A stretch of DNA of 64,000 bases from Pseudomonas arsenicoxydans (GTDB lineage: Bacteria > Pseudomonadota > Gammaproteobacteria > Pseudomonadales > Pseudomonadaceae), in assembly GCF_900103875.1 (NCBI RefSeq), contig NZ_LT629705.1, positions 262,501 to 326,500 on the forward strand, written 5' to 3'. Below are positions 27,858 to 37,481 of this stretch, piece after piece. Below the pieces are notes generated by a model. The model was not told the origin of the DNA, searched no databases, and saw only the letters and a program-made list of their open reading frames with translations. Made by a program: the position numbers and the translations under genes. Numbering within the stretch: the stretch's first letter is position 1; the number at the start of each line of letters is the position of its first letter.

Positions 27858-28291
27858 AACGCACCGACGCGCTTCACACAATCTTCAAACGGGCTAATGC
27901 GAACGGCACATCTGAACGGGGACGTTTGGGCATTGATTGCTGTCGACGAAGGTTCGCTGCGGCAAGTTTGTTGCCGACTGAGCAGCGGCTCACAAATATT
28001 CGCACCAGACGCGGCCTGGGCGATCACTCTATAGGAGCTGCATCCTGCTAGAACAGCCATCCCCCGAGACCAGCGATTCAGGAGGAGGCTGCAGTCTGCA
28101 AGGAACTCAATTGATGGTGAGTTCCTCAGCAATATTATAGGTGCACGTATTTTGCTAGCGCTTCTTGCAAGGTGTAAACCGCCGCTGCCAGGAGAGGCCA
28201 TTGTTATGCTGCGGGCTAAGATTTGCCAATTGACGTAACACGCCATGTGATCGATCATCTCTTCCATCAAGAACCAAGGATGATTCATAAA
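27858..28291. other. Intergenic island DNA
   Basis: 434 bases with no supported gene. Long frames on the minus strand run through neighbouring genes and have poor composition. The region probably carries the promoter of the operon that starts at 28292. Confidence 0.5.
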
Positions 28292-28654
28292 ATGTATTGG
28301 ATCGAGATCTGTAACGATGGCAGCTACGTGACCGGCGGAGAGGAGTACCCCCTTCTAGCCGAAGGCATCCAACAACTCGAAAGCTACGAAGGTGAGCGCT
28401 CGGGTGACGATTGGGCAAAGGCGACTCTACTTTTCGGGATTGAAACCCAACATGGCGCTTTCGCCTGGGAGGTGGAAATCATTGAATATTTGGAGCGAGG
28501 GGTTACGAGCTTCTTAGGCTACCGGATCACTCAGCACCCTGACCAAGTCTTTTTGAAAGACGAAGTTACGTTCAGCATCCAAGATGGTTGGGCGTATCCG
28601 AAGGAGCCGACACTCGACTTGCAGCCAAAAGTGCATAAAATGCGCCTCGTTTAA
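28292..28654 (+). CDS. Hypothetical protein upstream of the DNA methyltransferase
   Basis: 120-residue soluble acidic protein starting MYWIEICNDGSYVTGGEEYP. AAGGA lies 11 bases before ATG 28292; an earlier ATG at 28280 has no spacing to that site. No family is recognised. It ends 14 bp before the cytosine methyltransferase on the same strand, so it is co-transcribed with it and may be an accessory part of the same system. Confidence 0.6.
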   Translation: MYWIEICNDGSYVTGGEEYPLLAEGIQQLESYEGERSGDDWAKATLLFGIETQHGAFAWEVEIIEYLERGVTSFLGYRITQHPDQVFLKDEVTFSIQDGWAYPKEPTLDLQPKVHKMRLV

Positions 28655-28668
28655 AAGAAGACAAACCG

Positions 28669-29730
28669 ATGATTGATGCAGTTGACCTCTTCTGTGGTGC
28701 CGGCGGCCTGACCGCAGGTATGCGGCAAGCCGGTATTGAAGTACATGCGGGTTACGATATTGAGGCCCAGTGCAGGCACGCCTACGAAGTGAACAACCAG
28801 GCAGTTTTCATAACTCAAGACGTCAAGAGCCTTTCCAAGGAACAACTCGAAGCTTGGTATCCACGAGTGGATGGACGCTACCGCCTGCTCGCAGGTTGCG
28901 CACCATGCCAACCCTTCTCTACCTACAATCAAGGTAGGGACACCAGCGCTGACAGCAAATGGCCGCTGCTGTACCACTTCGCGCGTTTGATTCGGGAGGT
29001 TCAGCCAGAATTAGTAACCATGGAGAATGTTCCGGATGTTACTAAACATGAGGTCTACGGCGATTTTGTGAAGAACCTTGAAACTCAGGGCTATAAGGTT
29101 TGGGCCGAGCGCGTGGCTTGCGTTGAGTACGGTTTGCCTCAGCGCCGCCGACGGCACGTGCTACTAGCATCCAAGCTCGGCCCGATTGAGCTCATTGACC
29201 CTACTCACCGTGATGCACCGGTTTCCGTGCAAGAAAAGATAGGTGACTTGCCACAAATTGCTGCTGGCGATTGCGATCCTCATGATCCAATGCATCGCGC
29301 TGCCACACTTACCCCGATTAATCTGCAGAGAATTCTCCACTCTCGTGAAGGCGGCACTTGGCGGGACTGGCCTGCTCACCTAGTTGCGGCGTGCCACCGC
29401 AAGACCAGCGGCAAGACTTATGCCAGCGTCTACGGCCGAATGAATAGAAATGAACCGAGCCCCACGATGACTACTCTTTGCTATGGCTTCGGTAATGGTC
29501 GCTTTGGTCACTACGAACAAGCTAGAGCGCTTTCGCTGCGCGAGGCCGCCATTCTTCAATCCTTCCCGCGTAACTATGAGTTTATGCCTCCTGATAAAAT
29601 TACTTTCAAGGCAGTGGGCCGGATGATCGGCAACGCCGTACCGGTACGCCTAGGCGAAGTAATCGGTGAGAGTCTCATGCGTCACGTTAGGGAATACGAG
29701 CAGAACCGCCTTCAAGGAGCCACGGCTTAA
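28669..29730 (+). CDS. DNA (cytosine-5-)-methyltransferase
   Basis: 353-residue C5 cytosine methyltransferase with the family motifs in order: I (DLFCGAGGLTAGM), IV with catalytic C80 (GCAPCQPFSTY), VI (ENVP, residues 119-122), VIII (QRRRRH) and X (IGNAVPVRLG). All key residues are intact, so it should methylate cytosine in an unknown target sequence using SAM. A Vsr-type nuclease lies convergently after it and a GHKL ATPase gene beyond that. This combination suggests a restriction-type system rather than an orphan methylase. Confidence 0.92.
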   Translation: MIDAVDLFCGAGGLTAGMRQAGIEVHAGYDIEAQCRHAYEVNNQAVFITQDVKSLSKEQLEAWYPRVDGRYRLLAGCAPCQPFSTYNQGRDTSADSKWPLLYHFARLIREVQPELVTMENVPDVTKHEVYGDFVKNLETQGYKVWAERVACVEYGLPQRRRRHVLLASKLGPIELIDPTHRDAPVSVQEKIGDLPQIAAGDCDPHDPMHRAATLTPINLQRILHSREGGTWRDWPAHLVAACHRKTSGKTYASVYGRMNRNEPSPTMTTLCYGFGNGRFGHYEQARALSLREAAILQSFPRNYEFMPPDKITFKAVGRMIGNAVPVRLGEVIGESLMRHVREYEQNRLQGATA

Positions 29731-30019
29731 TTTGCTCAATGAGGGTATATGTTCGGGCAACATTCACCCCTGAATTTCTCTCCCCTAATACTCGAGTCGA
29801 AAGGTGTGTTGGCCGAATGCTTACCAGTAGCCTGCAAAACTGCCCGTTAGCTCCTGGCTGAAGATCTAAACAGCCCTACTTGGGATGCCTTTCAAAAAAA
29901 GATGCGGATTAGTAAAACGTACGTCCGATTATCTCACCTCTTGCTACCTAGGATGGACAGAGCTGGCCATTTAGCATTGATACACCAGAAACAGAGCAGC
30001 CGACTGACCGCCCGAGAGC

Positions 30020-30156
30020 AGCTGCAACTGGACTCTCAAGGTGAGTATCATGGTCGGCCCACTCTACTGCGTAATCGCGGAACAGCGGTACCTCAGAATC
30101 GTCGACACATCCTGTTGCCTCTAAGCTTGACCCCATTGAGCTCATTGCCGGATGAC
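30020..30156 (+). pseudogene. Remnant of a second C5 cytosine methyltransferase gene
   Basis: Bases 30091-30152 align with the motif VIII region of the intact methyltransferase (29138-29198). Both have CCTCAG followed by arginine codons, and both end in an identical CATTGAGCTCATTG or ATTGAGCTCATTG stretch. One frame gives VPQNRRHILL, like LPQRRRRHVLL, and the reading frame then shifts. The flanks lack other methyltransferase motifs, so this is a decayed fragment of a related gene. Confidence 0.6.
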
Positions 30157-30166
30157 CGTAAGTCGT

Positions 30167-30580
30167 CTAGGTGTCGTTAAGTTCTCGCTTCAGCCGCAGC
30201 ATTAGTTTTTCAGGACTGCGAGTCTCACACTCCCACACCACAATTACTCGCCAGCCCAGTCCCAGCAACTGGGCTTCTTTATTAGCATCGCGGCGTACAT
30301 TAGCCTCAAATTTGGCAAGCCAGAATTCTTCTCTACTCTTCGGTGTGCTTGCGTAGCGGCAGCCTGAGTGTCGATGCCAAAAACAACCATGCACGAAGAC
30401 CACCACTCCAAATCGCGGCAGGACTATGTCAGGTGACCCTGGGAGATCCCGACGATGTAGACGAAATCGGAGCCCTATAGCATGCAAAGCTTGGCGAACT
30501 TTGATTTCTGGCGCCGTATGAGCACGCTTGACCGCTCGCATGATGTCGCTCCGCGACTTTGCCGCTTTCTCGACGCCCAT
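30167..30580 (-). CDS. vsr: Very-short-patch-repair (Vsr) type endonuclease
   Basis: 137-residue endonuclease of the Vsr fold. Family hallmarks are RSDIMRAVKRAHTAPEIKVR, FRLHRRDLPGSPDIVLPRF with the catalytic aspartate, FVHGCFWHRHSGC and VIVVWECE. In the canonical role it nicks at T:G mismatches that arise from deamination of 5-methylcytosine made by the partner methylase; some Vsr-like proteins act as restriction nucleases instead. ATG 30580 has GAGG at good spacing. It is convergent with the methyltransferase and downstream of the GHKL ATPase gene. Confidence 0.9.
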   Translation of the reverse strand: MGVEKAAKSRSDIMRAVKRAHTAPEIKVRQALHAIGLRFRLHRRDLPGSPDIVLPRFGVVVFVHGCFWHRHSGCRYASTPKSREEFWLAKFEANVRRDANKEAQLLGLGWRVIVVWECETRSPEKLMLRLKRELNDT

Positions 30581-30812
30581 TATCGACCACCTCATCATCG
30601 CCAATGCCCTTAGAGATTGGGGCGAGCGAATCGCCTAAGCTCATACTCCTACTGTTCCGAGGAAGGTAAAGCGATCCAATCCTCAAGCTCGCCTCAAGTC
30701 GAAGCTTAGAACCCTCCCATGTTCTGGACTAGGCAGAATTAGCCAACTTGCCCCCTCAATCTCGTCGTAAGACATCAGGAAGAAGCCACGGCAAAAAAAT
30801 AACTGGCTTCAT

Positions 30813-32696
30813 TTAAGTATTTCGGATTGAAATCAACGTGCCGAGCTGCGTTTTATTGCTTTGCCTGGTTTTTTTCTTGTAGCCAAAAGTATCACATACA
30901 GACTCAATCTTCTGGCAAAACACATCTGCGTTAAGGGGAATCATCCAAAGCTCGCCTTTAGTAGGCTTTTCCCGGTTAGTGTTTTGCCATTGCGTATCAT
31001 TATCCAAGGGATGTTCCGGCTTGAACGGCTCGACATTAAATATCTTGTGGTCAACTTTAGTAATCCAAGACGCCCCGATTTCCGTAATAGCACCCCATGA
31101 CTTCTTGGTATTCTGACTCGTGACGAAAAGTACGAAAATTTTCTGAGTCGAATAACTTTCGACAAAAAAATCCCTCAGATAGCCGTACACATTCCTCCCT
31201 TCAGGTACGCGACAGACTTCATCATCGCAGTTAGTATATAAAATATCTTCAGCCGGTACGTTATTATATAGCAACATCTGATAAATTATATCGGCAAATG
31301 ATTTATCGGGAGATGTCTGGCTGATAAGTATCTTTTTCTTTTGAGAGTCGACGAGTGACTTGATACCCAATTCCGGACTGTTTTTGTTTATCGATTTATC
31401 AATGGCATCCTTAATTGCCTCGCGTGACAATCCCGAACCGAGATTTAACAAATCATCAGCCGCTTCTTCGCTCGCTTTTTGACGGAAGGCATCGACATCT
31501 CGCCGAAGTTTTTCTTCATTATTTCTTTGTTCTTCCTCCTTCAATTGCTTTTTATCACGGTTTGCTCTATCAGTGTAAGCCTCTCGTTTCTTGAGGATTT
31601 CTGTAAGGAGGTCTGTCCTCACATAATCCAAGACGGTGGAATGCCGTAAATCGTCAGACTTATATCCTTGACGATTACTTAGCGCCATGTCGGGCAACTC
31701 GGTAAACTCGAACAAATCCACGTGCAGCTGCCCGACAACATAAACCTCATTCAGTTTATTTTGACCAACAACTGGTAGTATATTGAACTCACCCATTTTT
31801 TTATTAGCGAAAAGAGAAATAAAATTATCCGGAAAATCAGACATTTCCGCTTTCCGGCCTCGCGTTGTTTTATATGTTCCGATCCAACCTGCAATTCTCA
31901 TCGTATATTCGTGTTCCACCCCATCATTATCCTTCATGACTAGTGGAATGGTTTTCTCACCGACTGATGAAACAAAATCTTTTCGCTTATCTGGATAACT
32001 GTCAGGAACGAGATCGACTAATGGCGAATACTCATCACCTAGAGTAATCAGTGTACCGAGCTCCGACATCACATGCTTATCAAAAGCATCAACGATTACA
32101 TTCTCCTTCCCCCTGATTACATGTATACGAAAATCAGAATTTACCAAAGGGAATATTTTCAGAAGATTGCGCTTAACGGCGGCAAGAGTCTTATGCAGCC
32201 TGTACTGCGGATTCCGCATGACAATTGCGGAACCGTGCTCCTTCACATACTCAAACTTGATATCAGACTCATTGACGGCTTTGAGCTTACTCCCCTCCTC
32301 CGGGTGGCGAGAAAGAATAAAACCAGACTTCTCGCCATCTGCTACAGTTAATATATCGACATCTTCAGAAACTGACAGGGCGGCTAATTTTCCTACGCCT
32401 TTACGACCCATCTTGCGCCGGTCACCAGATTTGGAGAATGAATCAGTTTCTTTAACCCTTGAAACCCCCGCTATATTGAGGTACTTAGTTATATCACCTT
32501 TGTCATAGGACATACCGTGCCCATCATCTTCAATCCGGATATCATCCGGATTAGCGATAATATAGACATTCTTAGCATCGGCGTCATATGCATTGGCAAT
32601 CAGCTCCGCCAAGACATAATAAATATTCGTGTAGAGGTTTGGCCCAAGCAATTCCAAGATACGTGGGTCAACATTCAGCTGATACTCTTTCACCAA
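30813..32696 (-). CDS. GHKL (MutL/MORC-like) ATPase with C-terminal TIR-like domain
   Basis: 627-residue protein. Residues about 1-200 form a GHKL ATPase: E31/N35 in ELIANAYDADA, the G1 box EDDGHGM (57-62) and the G2 box GRKGVGK (97-103). A transducer-like region and a charged coiled coil (about 375-410) follow. Residues about 453-575 look like a TIR domain: ILISQTSPDKSFADIIYQML, IFVLFVTSQNTKKSW and a candidate catalytic E539 in GAITEIGASW. GHKL ATPases of this kind are known in restriction-modification loci with C5 methylases and Vsr. The TIR-like part suggests an NAD-consuming effector; that is inference. Confidence 0.8.
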   Translation of the reverse strand: MVKEYQLNVDPRILELLGPNLYTNIYYVLAELIANAYDADAKNVYIIANPDDIRIEDDGHGMSYDKGDITKYLNIAGVSRVKETDSFSKSGDRRKMGRKGVGKLAALSVSEDVDILTVADGEKSGFILSRHPEEGSKLKAVNESDIKFEYVKEHGSAIVMRNPQYRLHKTLAAVKRNLLKIFPLVNSDFRIHVIRGKENVIVDAFDKHVMSELGTLITLGDEYSPLVDLVPDSYPDKRKDFVSSVGEKTIPLVMKDNDGVEHEYTMRIAGWIGTYKTTRGRKAEMSDFPDNFISLFANKKMGEFNILPVVGQNKLNEVYVVGQLHVDLFEFTELPDMALSNRQGYKSDDLRHSTVLDYVRTDLLTEILKKREAYTDRANRDKKQLKEEEQRNNEEKLRRDVDAFRQKASEEAADDLLNLGSGLSREAIKDAIDKSINKNSPELGIKSLVDSQKKKILISQTSPDKSFADIIYQMLLYNNVPAEDILYTNCDDEVCRVPEGRNVYGYLRDFFVESYSTQKIFVLFVTSQNTKKSWGAITEIGASWITKVDHKIFNVEPFKPEHPLDNDTQWQNTNREKPTKGELWMIPLNADVFCQKIESVCDTFGYKKKTRQSNKTQLGTLISIRNT

Positions 32697-33590
32697 TTAA
32701 TCCCTTCAGTAATTATTTTCTTCAACACCATTTTAACTCATTAACGCGTCAGTACTAGCTACCTGATGCGAATCATTCATTGAATACGTGCTTCTATCAA
32801 GCAAGGATTTCCCAATCACATGTCGCAGCCTTTTATAACTTCCACGTAGGGCATAACACCTAAACGCACCTTCAAGCAAATCAAACTTAACCGAGGACCC
32901 GTAGTCACCCGCCCGCCGTCTGTAAGCGTGCATCTTCCCGATGGTCGCAAGCAACCAAAACGCATGCCCTCGGTGACGGACTCCAGCGTGGCTGCTTGAT
33001 GACGCTCGCGATTTAAATTGGAACCGCATACTACGGACCCAACCCACTGTAGACGCTAGCTTCAACGAGGTGGCTTAGCTCGAAAATGGTACGGTTGCCG
33101 CTGTCGCCCAACGTTACAGCCACTCTCTACTCCTTGGGAAAATCCAACTGCTGAAACCTAAGACAAACGGTAGCGCATGCTAGGCGGGACTCAAAGAAAC
33201 GAAGCATGGAGCTCAATAGGTCACGTGGCGGAAGAGCCCCCCCCGAGGTGCCACCGTCAATGTGCGCAGCACCTCACAGGTCAACCACTGTTAGGCATCG
33301 CCGTCGGTCCTACCGCAGCGCTCCTAACCTTAATCCAGTGCTTGCGCTTGGGTAAAGGTATGCATAAGGCTTTTTGCCATTACGATTGCATTCACGGAAC
33401 CTTGTGGTGGTCAATTCATCACTAATGACAGACCCAGACACCTCAAACCTAAGCATTTGTTTTACTGATTCAATCTTCGTCATCGCGCGATTTGCAAACG
33501 GATGAACTGCTTTGAACGTCGCGCCTCCAACACGTATATAGTTGATTGGCCACATACTTATTCTATTCTCAACAAATCAAGGTTATCCCC
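32697..33590. other. Long gap with one weak candidate gene
   Basis: 894 bases between two cargo systems. The best candidate is a minus-strand frame at 33310-33555 (81 codons, start MWPINYIRVGGATFKAVHPF). It has natural-looking composition but a weak ribosome-binding site and no known family. Another frame at 32733-33065 looks like chance. The rest seems to be non-coding or decayed DNA and should hold the promoters of both flanking systems. Confidence 0.4.
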
Positions 33591-33980
33591 ATGAGTGACC
33601 GCAAACGCTACCGACGGAAGCCAAGTCAGCCAATCGTGGCCGTACAGTTAAAACTGGACACGGATGGCTTCAAATACCACAAATGGGGCGGCGAGCAGCG
33701 CTGCAAGGCAAATGATTGGTTGGTCGACAACGGCGGCGAGGTGTACACCGTGGATGCCGAGTCGTTTGCTCGTACCTATACAGCTTTGACGCTTGGCACA
33801 TATGTGAAGACTAGCAGGGTATGGGCCGAGCGAGCTGTCTCAGCAGGTCGCGTGACGACGAATGAAGGCAGCACTGGCTACGAAGCGGGCGACTGGCTCG
33901 TTTCCAACGGAGAGGACGGGTCGGACGCTTATTCAATCAGCGCAGAGAAGTTCGAAAAATTGTACGAACTGGACGAGTAA
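33591..33980 (+). CDS. PGDYG-type small protein
   Basis: 129-residue protein made of two similar halves, each with a DWLV-N-G motif: KANDWLVDNGGEVYTVDAES and EAGDWLVSNGEDGSDAYSIS, each followed by F-x3-Y. This matches the PGDYG protein family. It is the first gene of a three-gene unit: 27 bp separate it from the next gene and 34 bp separate that from the patatin gene. Its role is unknown; in such loci small proteins of this kind may sense a ligand or a substrate. Confidence 0.7.
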   Translation: MSDRKRYRRKPSQPIVAVQLKLDTDGFKYHKWGGEQRCKANDWLVDNGGEVYTVDAESFARTYTALTLGTYVKTSRVWAERAVSAGRVTTNEGSTGYEAGDWLVSNGEDGSDAYSISAEKFEKLYELDE

Positions 33981-34007
33981 TCGAAGTTCAATCGTTGGGG
34001 AGCCTCC

Positions 34008-36107
34008 ATGGACTGTTTTGTAATTCGGGGTTTCGGGAAGAAGAAGGACTCCCATGGTTTGGAAATTGACTTTGACAAGGTAGACGCGGCGCTCATTACG
34101 CCGGCCTTGGAGAAGTGCGAGTTGATTGGCGGCACGACAGTAAGGGTTGTGGATGCAGGAGCCGTCCACAAGGATATGTTCGAATTCATCCTCAAAGCTG
34201 ACCTTGTTATCTGCGACATTACGGTACACAACCCCAACGTATTCTACGAATTGGGTGCGCGCCATGCCTTGCGTAAGAAGCATACCGTGCTGATTAAGGG
34301 CAGACCATCAGCCGACGCTACGCCCTTTGATATCACTGGTGCGCGATACACGTCTTATGAATTGGCGGAGCCAGGAGAAGCCTTGGATGACCTCATCGCC
34401 GCAATTAAGTCCTCGCTGGCACGCGGGCGCGAGACCGATAGCCCCATTTTCCTAATGATGCCGGAATTACCGGAAGCCGACGTCAACAGCGTCGCGGCAG
34501 TGCCGCTGACCTTTATCGAAGAGGTGGAACATGCCGAAGCGCGTGCCGACAGGGGCTGGCTGCGACTGCTAGCAGAAGATGTACGCGGAGAACTCTTTCA
34601 GCGAGAAGGGCTCAAGCTCATCGGCTGGGCTCAATGGGTGCTGAAGGACTATCAAGCCGCGATTGCCACTTGGGAAACTGTACGGCGTTTCGCCGAGCAG
34701 GACCTTGATGCTAACCTCGCGCTTGCCAACCTTTATGAGCGTCTTTTTCGACAGACCGAGGACCCGGTTCAACTCCAGAGCTCAAACCAAGCGATCATGC
34801 GGGTGCTGCAGCGCGGAGGCATCTCGCCAGCGCACAAGTCCGAGGCGCTGGCGCTTCAGGGTCGCAATCTGAAGACTTTGTGGCGGATTACTTTCGAGAA
34901 GCTGCCAACCGTTGAGCAAAGACGCGAGTGCGCTATCGACCTCAAAGCCAAACAGGCTTACGAGGCTTACCGAGCCGCCCACAAGGTCGACCTCAATAAC
35001 TTCTTCCCCGCGTTGGCCGCCTTGCAGATGGGGCACATCTTGCTTGCCTTGTCTGGCCATATGCGCTTCAGAAACCTCTTTAGCGGTGAGAAGCAAGCTC
35101 GGCGCTTCATCGAGGATCTCAAAGAGGAGTTGACTGCCCTGAGACAGGTAGTACGTCTATCGATAGAGAATGCACTCGCCACTAAGGAAAACAAGGATCG
35201 CAGGTGGGCGCAGATCAGCAGCGCGGACCTAGTGTTCCTAGAGCATGTGTACGACTCACCTGAGGCCGACATGTCTGCCGTGGTGGATGCATATCGCCAC
35301 AGCGTGCCAGAAGACGGTGTCTCACCGAAGGATTCTGGCCGTTGGAAGGGGCGCTCCGCGCCACGGGACAACTTCTTTTGGGACTCCGCGCGCGGTCAAC
35401 TGATGCTGTTTGAACAGCTCGACATCGGGGCAGCGGCCGCGCGCGCTGTGATTGAGGAATTCGACGGGCCGTTTTCGCCAACCCACGAAGTAAAGGACTT
35501 ATCACAAAAGAGGCGTCACCTTGTGGTCTTCAGCGGCCACAAGGTAGATCCCAAAGAACCACCGCCGACCGTTCCGCGTTTTCCCTGCAGTGCACAAGAT
35601 CGGGCTCGTGATCTGATTGAGGCGGCCTTGGTGAAGCTCAAGAACGAAGGCGACCAAATTGAAGTTCTGGTATCTGCTGCACCAGGGGCGGACATACTGG
35701 CACTTGAGACCTGTAAGACGCTTAATCTAGCCACATGGATATGCCTACCCATGCAGCGTGAGGCCGTTGCTCGAGAAGTATTCAAGGATCACGATGACTG
35801 GCGCAACCGCTTCTTTGACTTGACCAACACCCATCCGCGCAACCAAACATTCGTGCTCAGCAATAACGGCGGGCTGCCTCAGTGGCTAGGCGCACGCCCT
35901 ATGATGACGGCTTGGTCGCGTGGAAACCGCTGGATGCTGCACCAGGCCCAAGCCTGGGGCGCCGACCGCATCACACTGCTTATTCTGTGGGACCACAACA
36001 AAGACGACAAGTCCCTTGACGGCACTGCCGGCATGCTGAAACTTGCACAGAAAGCCGGTGGTATATATATAGAATTAATCGATTGTCGCCCGCTCGCATC
36101 AAGTTGA
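34008..36107 (+). CDS. NDT/TIR-like + TPR (DUF4071-like) + SLOG-like signalling protein
   Basis: 699-residue multidomain protein. Residues 1-150 resemble nucleoside deoxyribosyltransferase/TIR-related enzymes, with D70 and E81 in ICDITVHNPNVFYELGARHA. Residues about 180-430 are helical TPR-like repeats resembling the MAP3K TRAFs-binding family (DUF4071). Residues 501-699 look like a SLOG nucleotide-binding Rossmann domain (LVVFSGHKVD, SAAPGADILALETC, TWICLPM). Such architectures are predicted in nucleotide-based conflict systems. It is followed by a patatin gene, so it may make or bind a nucleotide signal that controls the lipase. Domain calls are by motif only. Confidence 0.68.
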   Translation: MDCFVIRGFGKKKDSHGLEIDFDKVDAALITPALEKCELIGGTTVRVVDAGAVHKDMFEFILKADLVICDITVHNPNVFYELGARHALRKKHTVLIKGRPSADATPFDITGARYTSYELAEPGEALDDLIAAIKSSLARGRETDSPIFLMMPELPEADVNSVAAVPLTFIEEVEHAEARADRGWLRLLAEDVRGELFQREGLKLIGWAQWVLKDYQAAIATWETVRRFAEQDLDANLALANLYERLFRQTEDPVQLQSSNQAIMRVLQRGGISPAHKSEALALQGRNLKTLWRITFEKLPTVEQRRECAIDLKAKQAYEAYRAAHKVDLNNFFPALAALQMGHILLALSGHMRFRNLFSGEKQARRFIEDLKEELTALRQVVRLSIENALATKENKDRRWAQISSADLVFLEHVYDSPEADMSAVVDAYRHSVPEDGVSPKDSGRWKGRSAPRDNFFWDSARGQLMLFEQLDIGAAAARAVIEEFDGPFSPTHEVKDLSQKRRHLVVFSGHKVDPKEPPPTVPRFPCSAQDRARDLIEAALVKLKNEGDQIEVLVSAAPGADILALETCKTLNLATWICLPMQREAVAREVFKDHDDWRNRFFDLTNTHPRNQTFVLSNNGGLPQWLGARPMMTAWSRGNRWMLHQAQAWGADRITLLILWDHNKDDKSLDGTAGMLKLAQKAGGIYIELIDCRPLASS

Positions 36108-36141
36108 TCCGAGAGCATTATCAACCCCGTATGGAGATTTT

Positions 36142-37335
36142 ATGAGCTACCGCGCCTTCGCCGATCACCTAGAAGCCGATGGCACGCCCAAACGCATCCT
36201 TTCCCTCGACGGCGGCGGACTGCGTGGCGTGATGACTATACAGGTACTGAGGAAGATCGAGTCGCTACTAAGGCAGCGCTTCGACGATGAAAAGATGCTC
36301 CTCAGTGACTACTTCGACCTTATCGCCGGCACCTCCACCGGCGCCATCATCGCGGCGGGGCTATCGTTGGGCATGACTGTCGACGAGATCGATAAACACT
36401 ACTGCGACCTCGGCGATAAAGTCTTCAAACGCAGCTTCTGGCGACGAGGCTTCGCACGTCAGATGTATGACGCCAAAGCGGTAGCTGATGCGCTGAGTGA
36501 CGTGCTAGGTACAGCCATGTTGAAAGACGCTAAGTTCCATACTGGCCTGCTCGTAGTCGCCAAACGGCTGGACACCGGAAGCACTTGGGTGATGACCAAC
36601 AACCCAAAGGCCAAGTACTTTGCTCCCAACCCGGATAACCCTCAGACTATCCCCAACGGTGAATACCCATTGTGGCAAGTGGTGCGTGCCAGTACGGCGG
36701 CGCCAACCTTCTTCGAAGGAGAGGAGATCCAAATTCATTCCAATGAATCCAAGGATCGAGCGGACACAGTGGGCCTATTCATCGACGGAGGGTGTAGCCC
36801 ACACAATAACCCGTCACTGCAGGCCCTGATGGCCGCAACAATGGAGGGCTACAAGTTTGGCTGGGAGGCTGGGCCCGACAAGTTGCTGCTAGTTTCTGTG
36901 GGCACCGGCAAAGCGGATGCCTCCGTCAAGGTCTCTAGTAAGCTTACCGACGCAGCAGCGGTCCAAGGCCTGCTGGCATTGAAGAATCTCATGGAGGACT
37001 GCGGCGATCTAGTAGAGACAGTGCTGCAATGGATCTCGGCACCCACGCCAACGGCGCGCCTCATCGATCGCGTGGCGGGGCTTGCCGGGCCAGTCCTGGG
37101 CGGCGGTGACGGCCTGCTTACCTATCATCGTTACAACGCTCTGTTCACGCAGGATTGGTTCGACCAAGCGGATATTGGCATCCAAGCGGACGCCTCGTAC
37201 TTAGCCAGCATGCAGGAGATGGACAAACCCGAAAACCTCGCCAAGTTACGCGAGTTGGGAGAGGCCGTGGCCAGAAAGCAAGTTGACACCGCGCACTTCC
37301 CAACGAAATTCGACGTTGGAGTACGCGTGCACTGA
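36142..37335 (+). CDS. Patatin-like phospholipase
   Basis: 397-residue patatin. It has the oxyanion-hole motif DGGGLRG (residues 23-29), the nucleophile elbow GTSTG with S65 (63-67) and the catalytic aspartate D215 in FIDGG. All catalytic residues are present, so an active lipid hydrolase is expected. GGAG precedes the start. It is the last gene of the PGDYG/signalling operon. Related patatins (CapV type) are membrane-degrading effectors in CBASS immunity; here no cyclase is present, so the trigger would differ. Confidence 0.88.
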   Translation: MSYRAFADHLEADGTPKRILSLDGGGLRGVMTIQVLRKIESLLRQRFDDEKMLLSDYFDLIAGTSTGAIIAAGLSLGMTVDEIDKHYCDLGDKVFKRSFWRRGFARQMYDAKAVADALSDVLGTAMLKDAKFHTGLLVVAKRLDTGSTWVMTNNPKAKYFAPNPDNPQTIPNGEYPLWQVVRASTAAPTFFEGEEIQIHSNESKDRADTVGLFIDGGCSPHNNPSLQALMAATMEGYKFGWEAGPDKLLLVSVGTGKADASVKVSSKLTDAAAVQGLLALKNLMEDCGDLVETVLQWISAPTPTARLIDRVAGLAGPVLGGGDGLLTYHRYNALFTQDWFDQADIGIQADASYLASMQEMDKPENLAKLRELGEAVARKQVDTAHFPTKFDVGVRVH

Positions 37336-37481
37336 AACCGGCAACTACGAAAAAGTCGCAGACTAACGTCGACAAGCCTGTTCCGCATGCGCGTGCAACG
37401 AGAGCGTCTTTCTAAGCGCGATACTGCCCCACGTTCGGAAACAAGGGAAATCGAACTGTTCCGATCTCTGATAGCAACATC

